From positions 1-59,806 of the forward strand of contig JARYLO010000004.1 in assembly GCA_029907605.1 (NCBI GenBank): 59,806 bases of DNA, in the 5' to 3' direction. The notes beneath the pieces were generated by a model. That model saw only the letters and a program-made list of their open reading frames with translations, did not search any database and had not been told where the DNA came from. Position numbers and translations under genes: made by a program. Origin of the DNA: Sedimentisphaerales bacterium. GTDB taxonomy: Bacteria > Planctomycetota > Phycisphaerae > Sedimentisphaerales > Anaerobacaceae. This document shows positions 39,051-48,297 of the stretch, piece after piece (positions within the stretch are counted from its first letter, which is position 1; each line of letters starts with the position of its first letter).

Positions 39051-40290
39051 AGCCCCCTCTCCTTCAAAAACTTTTCTGCATCCTTCACCCGCAACTCGCC
39101 GTAGATGAGCTTGGGCAGCAGCGCATCCCGCAGGGCGGCGAGGGTGCAGGATTCCTCGTTTGCGGCGTCACGCTTAGCAAATGCAGTAGCAGCCATTGAA
39201 TGGAGCACATCGAGTACGACATCTGGAGGAACGATCAGGAGTTGGTTCTTCAAATCAGTTTGAGTGAGTAATGGCTGAGTTGAGCCGCGGTTCAACGAAT
39301 CAAAGTCAACTCGTTTCATTCCAAAATACAAGTACTCAAAATACTCACGCTTCCGGGGCAGCCCGACCAATGTGTTATCCGAAGGCCAGCAAGGAGTCGG
39401 TATTCGAAACACAGATCCAAGAGTCCCTACGCGACCAGTTAGTAGGATTGGTTGCGTAAACAATGCTTTCCGCACATAGCCCATCGGACCGTTCCCACCC
39501 CACAGAGGCACATTGGCTTCAGATCTCCGGTCCGCAAAAACCTCATCCGGCCGCTTTCCGCTCGTGATTTCTGCAAACTCTCCGAGCGTCCCCACCTCCC
39601 ACCCCTCCGGAATCTCCCCCAGTTCGGAGTCCACCAGGCGGTCGGGGAAGAGGTCGTAGAGGTCGGCGGGGAGGCCGGGGAGGGACTGGCCGCGCTTCCA
39701 GCGGCCCTCCATTTTGGCGCGTACGGGCTCAAAGTCCACGAACCACGCCTTGAAGAGCGCCCGCGCCATCTGCTCCAGCGTTTCGCTCTGGCGGCGGTTG
39801 ACTTCGATTTTGTCGTCCAGCGTGCCGAGGATGTGGGCGATGGCGCGCTGTTCGGGGAGGGAGCGAGACACGGATTCGTTGTAGGTCTTTTTTAGTCACA
39901 TGCCCCATCGTCGTTTTCTTGTCATCGACATGGCTTTGGAAAACAGGCAACTGCGACAAAAGCAAGTAACGAAGAAAACGCTGATCGCATCCGAGCTTGG
40001 CGAGAACCTTGAAAATGTGCGGGTTTAAAGCCGCCTTAGGCCCTCGGGTACAGATATATGCCCACTGAGCCAGACCAGGCAAAGAGGAGATCGCCATCTT
40101 TTACCCAGCGTTCACTCTCAACAAGCTCTCCTGGGATGCGACCTGTTTGTTCCGTAATGCCACGATTAAGTTCTGCTATCTTGATAACAGGGACACCTTC
40201 GTCACCACACAACTCGGACGGCTTCGTGGCACGACCGTTGATGTAGTGCGCAATATCCCAGAGGCTTACTTGCCGCCACTCACCGGCCAT
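39047..40290 (-). pseudogene. hsdS: type I restriction specificity subunit HsdS, two frameshifts
   Basis: ATG 40290 with a perfect ribosome site (AAGGAGGTGAGGT) starts [20 protein letters not shown]. An extra C near 40,040 (after VGIYLY) moves the frame to RGPKAALNPHIFKVLAKLG, VDDKKTTMGHVTKKDLQRIRV. A second indel near 39,870 moves it to LPEQRAIAHILGTLDDKIEVN. From there the second half (TRD2 region, [32 protein letters not shown]) is open to the stop at 39047. Together they give a normal two-target-domain HsdS layout. It overlaps hsdM upstream by 11 nt and the RAYT fusion downstream by 4 nt. Confidence 0.83.
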
Positions 40291-41360
40291 ACCTCACCTC
40301 CTTCAGGTTGGCGGCGATGGCGGCGTCGAGCTTGGCGGCCTCGGCCTGCTGCTCGCGCAGTTGCGCCACGAGCCGGGCCATCTTCTCCGCGAAGGGCTCG
40401 CCATCGTCCTGCTGCGCCTCGGCGCCGACGTAGCGACCGGGCGTAAGGACGTAGCCGTGGTGGCGGATCTCCTCCAGCGTGGCGCTCTTGCAGAAACCGG
40501 GGATGTCCTGGTAATCGAGCGGACGGCCGTCCGCCCCTACCTCCCCGCGCCAGGCGCCAGGTGGTGTAGTTGAGCTCCTGGCCGTAGATCGAGATGTCGG
40601 CTTTGGCTTTGCCGGAGCCTGTCCTGAGCATAGGCGAAGGATTGCCGTTGCCAGTGGCGTGGGCCTCGACGAACTCCACCGACTGGACGAACATACCCGA
40701 CGAACCACAGCAGGAATCGTACACACGGCCGCGGTATGGCTCGAGCATCTCGACCAGCAGTCGGACCACGCAACGGGGAGTATAGAACTCGCCGCCCTTC
40801 TTGCCCTCGGCACTCGCAAACTGCGCCAGAAAGTACTCGTACACGCGGCCCAATACATCCTTGGACCGGGCGTCGGCGTCGCCCACGCGGATGCTGGCCA
40901 CCAAGTCAACCAGTTGGCCTAGACGTTGCTTGTCCAAAGCAGGCCGGGCATGGTCCTTGGGAAGTACACCTTTGAGTGAAGGGTTGTCCCGTTCCACTGC
41001 TTCCATTGCCTTGTCTATGATCTGGCCGATGGTGGGCTGCCGGGCGGCGGCCTGAAGGCGGGACCAGCGGGCATCAGGTGGAACCCAGAAAACGTTTTCG
41101 GCCCTATACTCGTCAGGATCGTCAGGGTCTGCCCCCTCCGATAGCTCGGCCTCCAACCGGGCACGTCGTTCCTCAAAGGCATCGGAGATGTACTTGAGGA
41201 AGATGAGCCTGAGGACGACATGCTTGTACTCCGCGGCGCCTATAGAGCCCCGCAGGGCGTCGGCCATGCACCAAAGCTCGGCCTGGTAGCCAATAGTTGC
41301 GCCGTTGCTCGGGATGGGCCTTGTCGGCCCTTGGGTTGTCTCCTTTCTGCCTCTAGTCAT
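40280..41360 (-). pseudogene. hsdM: type I restriction methylase HsdM with internal deletion
   Basis: Starts near 41360 ([11 protein letters not shown]; 41369 also possible). The N-terminal part is normal ([58 protein letters not shown]). Motif I is altered: [14 protein letters not shown] where DP(A/C)CGSGG is usual. After [13 protein letters not shown] (near 40,555) the sequence jumps to [19 protein letters not shown] in another frame. About 170-190 residues are skipped, including the catalytic NPPF/Y motif IV. The true C-terminal frame ([39 protein letters not shown]) ends at 40280. Methylation must be lost. Confidence 0.87.
40614..40643. repeat. short 'LRTGSG'-type repeat inserted in hsdM
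   Basis: The core sequence CCTGTCCTGAGCATAGGCGA is embedded at the position where HsdM normally reads [13 protein letters not shown]. It adds about a dozen residues ([13 protein letters not shown]). I recall the same kind of sequence (AGGACAGGCTC with FAYAQD, LCSGQA or LRTGSG translations) as dispersed short repeats in many bacterial genomes. Confidence 0.6.
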
Positions 41361-41576
41361 GATCACCATCGTTAAAGTATGGTCTTATAAGCCATCCATA
41401 ACATAAGGTCCCTACACACCAGACCCTGGGCTTATCCGGTCACCCTCATATTATGCCAGGATCGGTGATCCAGACCAGCGGCTTTAGGAGGCATTGAAGG
41501 CGACACGCAGCGTAGGTTAGTGGTATTTGGAAAGCCTCGGTCTTGAGCAGGTTCTTCAAGGAACTGCTGGTACAGC

Positions 41577-42758
41577 TCAAGGTGAAGAGCTGCTGTTGGT
41601 GCCGTGGCCAGTGATATCGGCAAGTAGTTTGAAGAAGGCACGCTTGCGTTGAGAACTGATCTGCCAATTGACAGGTACGCTCTGGAATCCCTCATCGAAT
41701 CCCTCACCCGCCTGGCGGAAGTCGAAATAGCCCCATGAGGCGTAGTTGGCAATACAGATGACAAAGTTGTTGCCTTCCTCGTCGAGGCCCTGCTCTGGAT
41801 ATCGCCATGGGCTGTCATCCTCATTGATCACGATCGGCTTGGGTGTGTACTCCTTCATTTGCCGTACGGTCTGGATCATCTGGGCCATCCTCTGTGGGCT
41901 CCTGACCCCATTGCCATGCATGAGTATGTAATCCGCAGACCTGACTACATTCGGCGTTGGAACCGAGCCGCCATTGAAACTGACACTGACTGCAAGCGGA
42001 TGGTCTTGCTGCTTAGAGCGATCCTGTGCCAACTGTATCAGTTCATTCACACGTTCTGGACGGATTATGTCGTGATCATAGGCCCGGTTGTCGCACTCGT
42101 TTGCGATCTCGATAAGCACGTTGCGATAGCCCTGGTCTGCGACCCAGTCGACGGTATTGACCACTGCCCGCCTGACGGCCTCCTCACCTTGCAGCCTCTG
42201 ATCCTGGCCGAAGTAGAAGATGCCGAGCATTATGACCATGCCCAGCTCATCTGCCCGATCGATGATACTCTTCAAACGCCTCATGTAATCGGGCCGCAGG
42301 GAGCCATCAGGAGATATGGCCGAATTGTGCCATGGTTGTTCTACAGAATAACCCTCCGGGCTGCCACCCTGGAGGTTGAGGACAGCACATAGCAGCCCAT
42401 GGCTACGCCATTGAGGCATCGCAACAAGGAATTCCCTGGTGTTCCGCTCAGGATCCCATGGTTCAGTTTCTGAGTAGGCCCAGCGATGTACTGTCGCAGG
42501 ATTCAGATCATCGAAGATCCCCTGCACCAATCGGGCATTCATCAACAAGCCCTCTATCTTACACCCTCGCCAGATCCTGCCCTTGTACGTGGGCTGGCCA
42601 TTGATGAAGAATTGATCGCCTATGATGGTGACCACCGTATGGGCCTGACTGGTCCTGCCAGCGGTCTGGTGATTTGGGTCGGCTGCGTTGCTGATAGCTG
42701 GCAGTACCATCATTACCGTGACAAAGAACCGCACGATCTTGCTGTTACCGTTTTCCAT
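41577..42758 (-). CDS. secreted clan GH-A glycoside-hydrolase-like protein (393 aa)
   Basis: ATG 42758 is preceded by AGGTGG at 5 nt; GTG 42767 is an alternative. A signal peptide (VRFFVTVMMVLPAISNAA) is followed by a TIM-barrel layout typical of cellulase-like enzymes: FFINGQPTYKGRIWRG, LGMVIMLGIFYFGQDQ, candidate acid/base Glu in VLIEIANECDN and nucleophile Glu in PIVINEDDSPW. I cannot place it in a numbered family. It lies 61 nt downstream of the polyol-type operon on the same strand and may be its last gene. Confidence 0.7.
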   Translation of the reverse strand: MENGNSKIVRFFVTVMMVLPAISNAADPNHQTAGRTSQAHTVVTIIGDQFFINGQPTYKGRIWRGCKIEGLLMNARLVQGIFDDLNPATVHRWAYSETEPWDPERNTREFLVAMPQWRSHGLLCAVLNLQGGSPEGYSVEQPWHNSAISPDGSLRPDYMRRLKSIIDRADELGMVIMLGIFYFGQDQRLQGEEAVRRAVVNTVDWVADQGYRNVLIEIANECDNRAYDHDIIRPERVNELIQLAQDRSKQQDHPLAVSVSFNGGSVPTPNVVRSADYILMHGNGVRSPQRMAQMIQTVRQMKEYTPKPIVINEDDSPWRYPEQGLDEEGNNFVICIANYASWGYFDFRQAGEGFDEGFQSVPVNWQISSQRKRAFFKLLADITGHGTNSSSSP

Positions 42759-42819
42759 ACAAACCACCTATATTGCCTTCCCAAGCTCCGTGCAAGATAA
42801 GCCTAGCATCAGCAGGCCT

Positions 42820-44487
42820 TCAGGTCAATAAGCCAAGCAATGCCTGTTCTGCTGCCTTGGTCCAGATCCCTTCTGCCAAGCGAGTACCCACCTGCGGCAG
42901 GGCCTGACCCAGTTGCTCCAGCGGGATCAGCGGCAGCTCGGGCTTGGCTGGATAGACGATGATCTTACCAGCCAGGGTCCTGTCTTCCACTGCCTTGATG
43001 CCGTCTATGGCACCTGCCATACCTGCTATTGCGTCTACAGAGACGTTCGTGTCGAGCCGGCCGCTTGTAAGTTTTTCCAGGACTATGAGCATGTCGGAAA
43101 TGGTGGAGCCGCTGGTACCGAACATGTAACAGCGGTTTACAATGTATCTATCCAGGTCGAGTTGACAGTTGGTCTGCGCAGGTATGCCTGCGAATATGTT
43201 GATCCTGGTGCCTATTGTGCTCAATTCCACTGCCTGCTGTACCAAGTTTGGCACAGGCACCATCACGACTATGTAGTCAAAGCTTCCTGTCAAAGGTCGC
43301 TTGGAAGTATCAACAAGGTCCAGGGCCATATTGTGCCTGGCTGCCAGTGGCCCTGCCTTTTTCTGCAGATAACTCAGCCTGTTTGGATCGATATCCGTAC
43401 CTACGATGGTAAGCCCTTCCAATCCGGAGCAGATCAGCCTGATCACGTGCATCTGGCCCATGGGCCCTGCTGCGCCGATTATGACCGCCCTATCGCCTGC
43501 ATGGACCTGGCCGTCGGCGGGTATAGACCTATACGCATCCGCTGCATCCTCGCCGAGCGTGCCGATCCATCTTGTGCCACTATAGTGGACTCGACCTACA
43601 CCAACAGAGACCTGCTGGCCGATCCTCTTGCCACCCAGAACCATGTTGATGATCCCGCCATGGTTGAGCCTTTCGCCAAGCTGTTCGATAACAGGGCCGC
43701 TGTGTCCGTAATAGATGATATCGTCGAAGGCAAGATTGCTGATGGTCTGCAGGGATTCGATCTGCATGGCGTTGATCTTAGCCAAGGGCCCTGGCATTGT
43801 GCCTTCCTCTGTGTGCCAATAGACCTGCGATGGCAGGCCATCAGGGTCGAGGCAGCCTTCCAGGCCGATCGCGCGATGGCCCTTATCTACCCAGACAAGG
43901 AGCCTGCCTGATGGAAGGATACGCTGCCTATTCCTCGACGCGTATGAGCTCTCCACGCATGCCCATGGCTCGACCAGTGCCACTGCGCTTGCGGATAGGT
44001 CTTCGCTTACAGGGATGAGCATGGATTGGCCGCTAGCCGGGTCGGTGATGACCCGCTGGTCCATGCAGACGTATTGCTGGAGTGCACCCTCGAGGTTGTA
44101 GCCGAATGCGGCATTGGAGCCGTTCGTAGGCAACCAACGGTAATCGGTCTGGACCAGCACCCTCCGACCGACCTTACAGCAGGTGACCTTTTCCCCTACC
44201 GCCACGATAATGCATGCTGCCTCATGACCAGGCACGGAGGGCAGCTCATCTGGCCTATAGCTTTGGACCTGCCTTAGGACCTCTGGGTCTAGACCGCAGA
44301 TAATCCTGCCCTTGCGCGGGTGCTGGGAGAATTGCTTTAGGAGTTTCAGGTCTGAAAAGCACAGGCCTACTGCCTCTACCTTTGCAACGATCTCGTACGG
44401 GCCGGGCCTGGGCACGGGTTTATCAGATACGAGTCTCAACTGGCCTGGGCCGTACAGTTCTACTGCATATTGTCGGTCTGGAAGCAT
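42820..44487 (-). CDS. long zinc-type (MDR) dehydrogenase, sorbose-phosphate-reductase-like (555 aa)
   Basis: ATG 44487 follows AGGTAGGAAG. The chain starts RQYAVELYGPGQLRLV and keeps the MDR pattern: GLCFSDLKLL (zinc Cys), LPSVPGHEAACIIVAVGEKV (zinc His/Glu) and a Rossmann AVIIGAAGPMGQMH. It is much longer than the ~340-410 aa of usual members, with extra sequence around residues 175-290. Similarity is closest by eye to L-sorbose 1-phosphate reductase-like proteins. Start of the frame is 11 nt after the SDR stop, so the two are co-transcribed. It would oxidise or reduce a sugar-alcohol phosphate or keto sugar; the exact substrate is not determined. Confidence 0.75.
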   Translation of the reverse strand: MLPDRQYAVELYGPGQLRLVSDKPVPRPGPYEIVAKVEAVGLCFSDLKLLKQFSQHPRKGRIICGLDPEVLRQVQSYRPDELPSVPGHEAACIIVAVGEKVTCCKVGRRVLVQTDYRWLPTNGSNAAFGYNLEGALQQYVCMDQRVITDPASGQSMLIPVSEDLSASAVALVEPWACVESSYASRNRQRILPSGRLLVWVDKGHRAIGLEGCLDPDGLPSQVYWHTEEGTMPGPLAKINAMQIESLQTISNLAFDDIIYYGHSGPVIEQLGERLNHGGIINMVLGGKRIGQQVSVGVGRVHYSGTRWIGTLGEDAADAYRSIPADGQVHAGDRAVIIGAAGPMGQMHVIRLICSGLEGLTIVGTDIDPNRLSYLQKKAGPLAARHNMALDLVDTSKRPLTGSFDYIVVMVPVPNLVQQAVELSTIGTRINIFAGIPAQTNCQLDLDRYIVNRCYMFGTSGSTISDMLIVLEKLTSGRLDTNVSVDAIAGMAGAIDGIKAVEDRTLAGKIIVYPAKPELPLIPLEQLGQALPQVGTRLAEGIWTKAAEQALLGLLT

Positions 44488-44498
44488 CGTCTTCCTAC

Positions 44499-45605
44499 CT
44501 AGTGGAGCATGACCTGGCCCCCTGTGACAGGCAGGGCCTGGCCTGTCTCGTATGACTGCTCGATGAGGTAATAGATGGCCTTCATCACATCTGCAGTGGT
44601 GCAGCCCCTGCCCATCGGGATCTTTGCCTCGTATGCCCTGCGTACATCCTGTATGGTCTTTGCGCCAGGGACCTTGCCTGCCCGCAGGTACTGGACGAAG
44701 AGGCCATCGTTCGGGTCGGACCAAAGGGGCCCATCGAAGAAGTTGCCAGGACAGACCGCATTGACCTTGATGCCGTCCTCCACCAGCTCCAATGCAAATG
44801 ACTGCACAAGGCCTATAGAACCGAACTTGCTGCCTGCATATGCCCCATTGCGGTTGGAACCAACCAGTCCGCTCTTAGAGTTGATCTGGATGATGTCGGA
44901 TTGATATGCAGGGTTTGCAAGGTGCTGCAGTGCCATGATCGGCGAGAAGACCTGGGTGCAGACAAAAAAGCCCTTATAATTAACTGCAGTGACCAGGTCG
45001 AAGTCCTTGACAGCCTGGGTCTTGACACTGCCTGCCTTCAGGACGCCTGCGTTGGATATCAGGATATCCAGACCGCCGAAGGCCCTTAGTACCTGGCCTG
45101 CCACCTTGGAGACGGATTCTGGATTGGTCACATCCAGGGCAAGGCCCATGGCCCTGCCCTGCCCGTACTGGCCGCTGATCCCACTGGCAGCCTCGATCAC
45201 GCCAGGCTCATTCACATCCGTAAGTACCACATATGCCCCCTGGCTACACAGGTCCTGAGAGATCTCTAGCCCAAAGCCCCTGGCCGCACCGGTCACCAAG
45301 GCCACCTTGCCTGCGACCCTGCCAGTCATATCGTACGGGATGGGCCTAATATGCAGGCCGCCGAGGCCCTCGATCCATATGGTCTGTGTAGGCCCGATCA
45401 TTGCACGCATACAATCCACTAGCCGCCGATCGTCCCATTGGGGATCTACCTCTATCTGGATGCTGCAGGCCGCCTTTTCCAGGCCAGCGTCGTATTGGAC
45501 TATAGGCAACCTAGGACCATCGCCCAGAAGTCCTCGCAGTACTGGTGCAACCCGCCTCAATAGCTGATCTGCATCGTGGATCTGTGTATCGAGGTTATCT
45601 GCCAT
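44499..45605 (-). CDS. SDR oxidoreductase, sorbitol-6-phosphate 2-dehydrogenase-like (368 aa)
   Basis: ATG 45605 overlaps the upstream gene by 11 nt. An N-terminal ~95-residue extension (AACSIQIEVDPQWDDRRL) precedes a classical SDR domain: TGAARGFGLEI, DILISNAG, IIQINSKSGLVG and YAGSKFGSIGLVQS with catalytic Tyr/Lys. It continues with VNAVCPGNFFDGPLWSDP and ETGQALPVTGGQVM, which are hallmarks of the GutD/SrlD group. It would interconvert a hexitol phosphate and fructose-6-phosphate or a similar pair using NAD(H). Confidence 0.8.
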   Translation of the reverse strand: MADNLDTQIHDADQLLRRVAPVLRGLLGDGPRLPIVQYDAGLEKAACSIQIEVDPQWDDRRLVDCMRAMIGPTQTIWIEGLGGLHIRPIPYDMTGRVAGKVALVTGAARGFGLEISQDLCSQGAYVVLTDVNEPGVIEAASGISGQYGQGRAMGLALDVTNPESVSKVAGQVLRAFGGLDILISNAGVLKAGSVKTQAVKDFDLVTAVNYKGFFVCTQVFSPIMALQHLANPAYQSDIIQINSKSGLVGSNRNGAYAGSKFGSIGLVQSFALELVEDGIKVNAVCPGNFFDGPLWSDPNDGLFVQYLRAGKVPGAKTIQDVRRAYEAKIPMGRGCTTADVMKAIYYLIEQSYETGQALPVTGGQVMLH

Positions 45606-46860
45606 AGTCACCAAAGAACCTACTTATGACCTCCCGGCCGATGCCTGCCAGATAGCGGATCCTCTCTTGCGCATCCTTGAGGTCTGCTGGCGTATCTGCC
45701 TGGCCATCGATAAAACCTTGTTTACCGTTTGCAACCAAGTACTGGTGACCTGCAATCACACATGCCCCCTCCCAGAATATGGACTCTACACCCGCTGGTA
45801 AATCCTTGCCTGCCTTGCATGTAGGGCGCAGCGGTATCAGCTCTGTGGTGTTGTGTTCGGTGCCATTGGCGACCGCAAGGCCTTGTCTTCGCAATGTGAT
45901 CACGTATTCCTTTAAGGCCTCAGGCGAATTCCTTACACTGATGAACTCGACCATCCGAAATCCCATCTGCCAAAGCCTTTCTGCTAATTGCACTGCAGGG
46001 ACCTCAAACTCACAGCCGCCTGGGACCATGTCTGCGACTACAGGATAACAGTCTATACCGCCCAGCTCCCAGATCAATTGCCTGGCCTGATCCAGGCCCA
46101 CATAGGCCTCTGGCACAAAACAGGGCCTGCCCACCTTCATGAGCCTGGTCCTGATCTGGTCCTGTACAAACAGAGGCTCCTCCAACCTTTGATCCTGGAT
46201 GCCAAGGACGGGAGAAAGCACCCTTGCCCTCTTGCCCGGTGGCAATAGCTCAAAGATCCGGACCTGAAATGCCAGTGCCACATGCCGCTCCTGGAGTACG
46301 ACGGTCTGCTGGGGACATGAGTACCGCTCGGATATCATCTCGATGATCGTATCCGGATCAAGCCCGGTCTTGAGGCCATGTGCATCGAAGAATGCCGTAA
46401 GTGCATCGACCATCTTTGCCATCCTCGAAGCGTCATTGGCCCTGATAAGGCCGAGGATCTGGGATGCCTTCTGGGTCATCTGGTCGAACCTGGTGATGCC
46501 TTTGCCACACACATACGTCTTTCCAGGATTTGCCGGGTCGTTGACGCGGATACCTGCATCCCGCAGGTTCGGCTGCATGGCGATGATCTCTGTGCAGAAC
46601 AGCGGGAAGACGCCGTCTTCTACTGCCGCCTGGGCGAATGTCTTGTATATCGTGTAGTCATAATAGTTGCCTGCACCTAACACCAATACGCCCTGCTGCC
46701 TTGCCAGGTCTAGCGCCTGTTTGACAGAGGCGAATGCGGAGAAGTTTGGCGCAAGGTGCACATGTGTATTGACGGCCATCCCCTGGATGGGCCTGGAAAG
46801 ATCTCCACACGGCAAGCGGTCCACCGGGCCAATAGACCTGAGCAGGGATATTGGGTCCAT
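45595..46860 (-). CDS. PHP-like predicted metal hydrolase/lyase of unknown role (421 aa)
   Basis: ATG 46860 starts 2 nt before the end of lpd. NTHVHLAPNFSAFASVKQA resembles the first metal motif of the PHP superfamily. LFCTEIIA, DMVPGGCEFEVPA and VANGTEHNTTELIP supply further Glu/His residues. No signal peptide. It is encoded inside a DeoR/2-oxoacid dehydrogenase/sugar-alcohol dehydrogenase operon, so it may cleave or isomerise a sugar acid or phosphate intermediate. I do not recognise a characterised member. Confidence 0.55.
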   Translation of the reverse strand: MDPISLLRSIGPVDRLPCGDLSRPIQGMAVNTHVHLAPNFSAFASVKQALDLARQQGVLVLGAGNYYDYTIYKTFAQAAVEDGVFPLFCTEIIAMQPNLRDAGIRVNDPANPGKTYVCGKGITRFDQMTQKASQILGLIRANDASRMAKMVDALTAFFDAHGLKTGLDPDTIIEMISERYSCPQQTVVLQERHVALAFQVRIFELLPPGKRARVLSPVLGIQDQRLEEPLFVQDQIRTRLMKVGRPCFVPEAYVGLDQARQLIWELGGIDCYPVVADMVPGGCEFEVPAVQLAERLWQMGFRMVEFISVRNSPEALKEYVITLRRQGLAVANGTEHNTTELIPLRPTCKAGKDLPAGVESIFWEGACVIAGHQYLVANGKQGFIDGQADTPADLKDAQERIRYLAGIGREVISRFFGDYGR

Positions 46861-46861
46861 A

Positions 46862-48292
46862 TTATGGTATATCCTTGACCTCTGCTACCAGTCTTACCGC
46901 CCTCCTGGCAGGCAGGTGTATCGCCAGATCGAATGCATCCTCTGCCGCCTCCTTGACTGCCTCACTTATGGTCGGGTGTGCAAATACCATCTGGCCAAGG
47001 TCAGCGGCAGATGCGCGCTGGCCGATCATCGCGGTTGCCACCTCTATGATCTCCGTTGCATGCGGGCCGATCATGTGCATACCCAGCAGGGTCCCATCGT
47101 GCCTGTGCCTTATGACCATGACAAAGCCCAAGTCCTCGCCACTTGCCTGTGCCTTGCCCAGGTGGCCCACTGGAAAATGGCCTATCTTTACGGGGATGCC
47201 TTGTTGGGCTGCCTGAACACTGTTTATCCCTACCGACGCAACCTCAGGGAAGGTATAGACCGCCATGGGTACTGGCAAGGCGAAGTCCTTGCCCTGCCCT
47301 AGTGCGTCCCCTACCGCGCAGATGCCTTGGGCACTGGCGGCATGTGCCAACATGCACCTGCCGTTTGCATCGCCTATGCAATACACATCCTTGACAGAGG
47401 TCTGCATCCGGTCGTTGACAGGGATAAAGCCCCTTTCGGTCTTCAGACGTAAGGCCCCCAGGCCTAGCTCCTGGGTGTCAGGCCTGCGACCCGTTGCAAC
47501 AAGGACCCTATCTGCTTCTATCGATTGGCCATTGCTGAGCCTAGCGATGGCCGACTGATCACCCACAGAAAAGTCTTCTACCTTTGTGCCAGTGAAGACC
47601 TGGATGCCCCTCTTTGCAAACACCGCCTCTAGTGCCCTGCCCAGGGCAGGTTCCATGCCCGGCAGCAGGCCGCTTAGCATCTCTACCAGTGTGACCTTGA
47701 CGCCATATTCGTGGAGCATGCAGGCAAACTCACAGCCTATGGCCCCTCCGCCAACGATCAGGATCCTGTTTGGCAGGTCCTTCCAGTGAAGGGCCTGATC
47801 TGAGGTGCAGACCACCTTCTCGTCCGCGGTCCAGCCGGGTATTAAGGCAGGGACGGATCCTGTTGCAATAATGAGCTTCCTTGCATTTATGGATCCTGAC
47901 GACCCATTCTTACCGGTTATCGCCAACCTGCCCGGCCCTTCAATCCTGGCACGCCCCTCAAACAAGGTCACACCCTTGCTGGAGAAGAGCCCCTTTATAC
48001 CTGATCGGAGTCTGGCCAGGACCCCGTCCTTCCTGGCCTGTATGGCAGACCAATCGAAATGGACGTGGCCGCCAACGTTGATACCCATCTGGCCCGCATT
48101 GCGGATCTTGTACAGCAATTCGGCAGATGCAAGCAGGGCCTTTGACGGGATACAGCCTCGATTGAGGCATGTTCCTCCCGGCAGGTCCTTTTCTACTACG
48201 GCGACCCTTGCACCCATCTGGGCCGCCCTGATAGCAGCCACATAGCCACCAGGCCCAGCACCTATCACTGCTACGTCGAATAGATTCTCCAT
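46862..48292 (-). CDS. lpd: dihydrolipoamide dehydrogenase, E3 (476 aa)
   Basis: ATG 48292 lies 5 nt after the E2 stop. FAD-binding VIGAGPGGYVAAIRAAQMG, redox pair GGTCLNRGCIPSKALL, NAD-binding ILIVGGGAIGCEFACMLHE, YCIGDANGRCMLAHAA, and the C-terminal His/Glu in VFAHPTISEAVKEA are all present. It reoxidises the dihydrolipoyl arm of the E2 encoded just upstream, so it serves the local 2-oxoacid dehydrogenase complex. Confidence 0.95.
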   Translation of the reverse strand: MENLFDVAVIGAGPGGYVAAIRAAQMGARVAVVEKDLPGGTCLNRGCIPSKALLASAELLYKIRNAGQMGINVGGHVHFDWSAIQARKDGVLARLRSGIKGLFSSKGVTLFEGRARIEGPGRLAITGKNGSSGSINARKLIIATGSVPALIPGWTADEKVVCTSDQALHWKDLPNRILIVGGGAIGCEFACMLHEYGVKVTLVEMLSGLLPGMEPALGRALEAVFAKRGIQVFTGTKVEDFSVGDQSAIARLSNGQSIEADRVLVATGRRPDTQELGLGALRLKTERGFIPVNDRMQTSVKDVYCIGDANGRCMLAHAASAQGICAVGDALGQGKDFALPVPMAVYTFPEVASVGINSVQAAQQGIPVKIGHFPVGHLGKAQASGEDLGFVMVIRHRHDGTLLGMHMIGPHATEIIEVATAMIGQRASAADLGQMVFAHPTISEAVKEAAEDAFDLAIHLPARRAVRLVAEVKDIP

Positions 48293-48297
48293 GGCGA

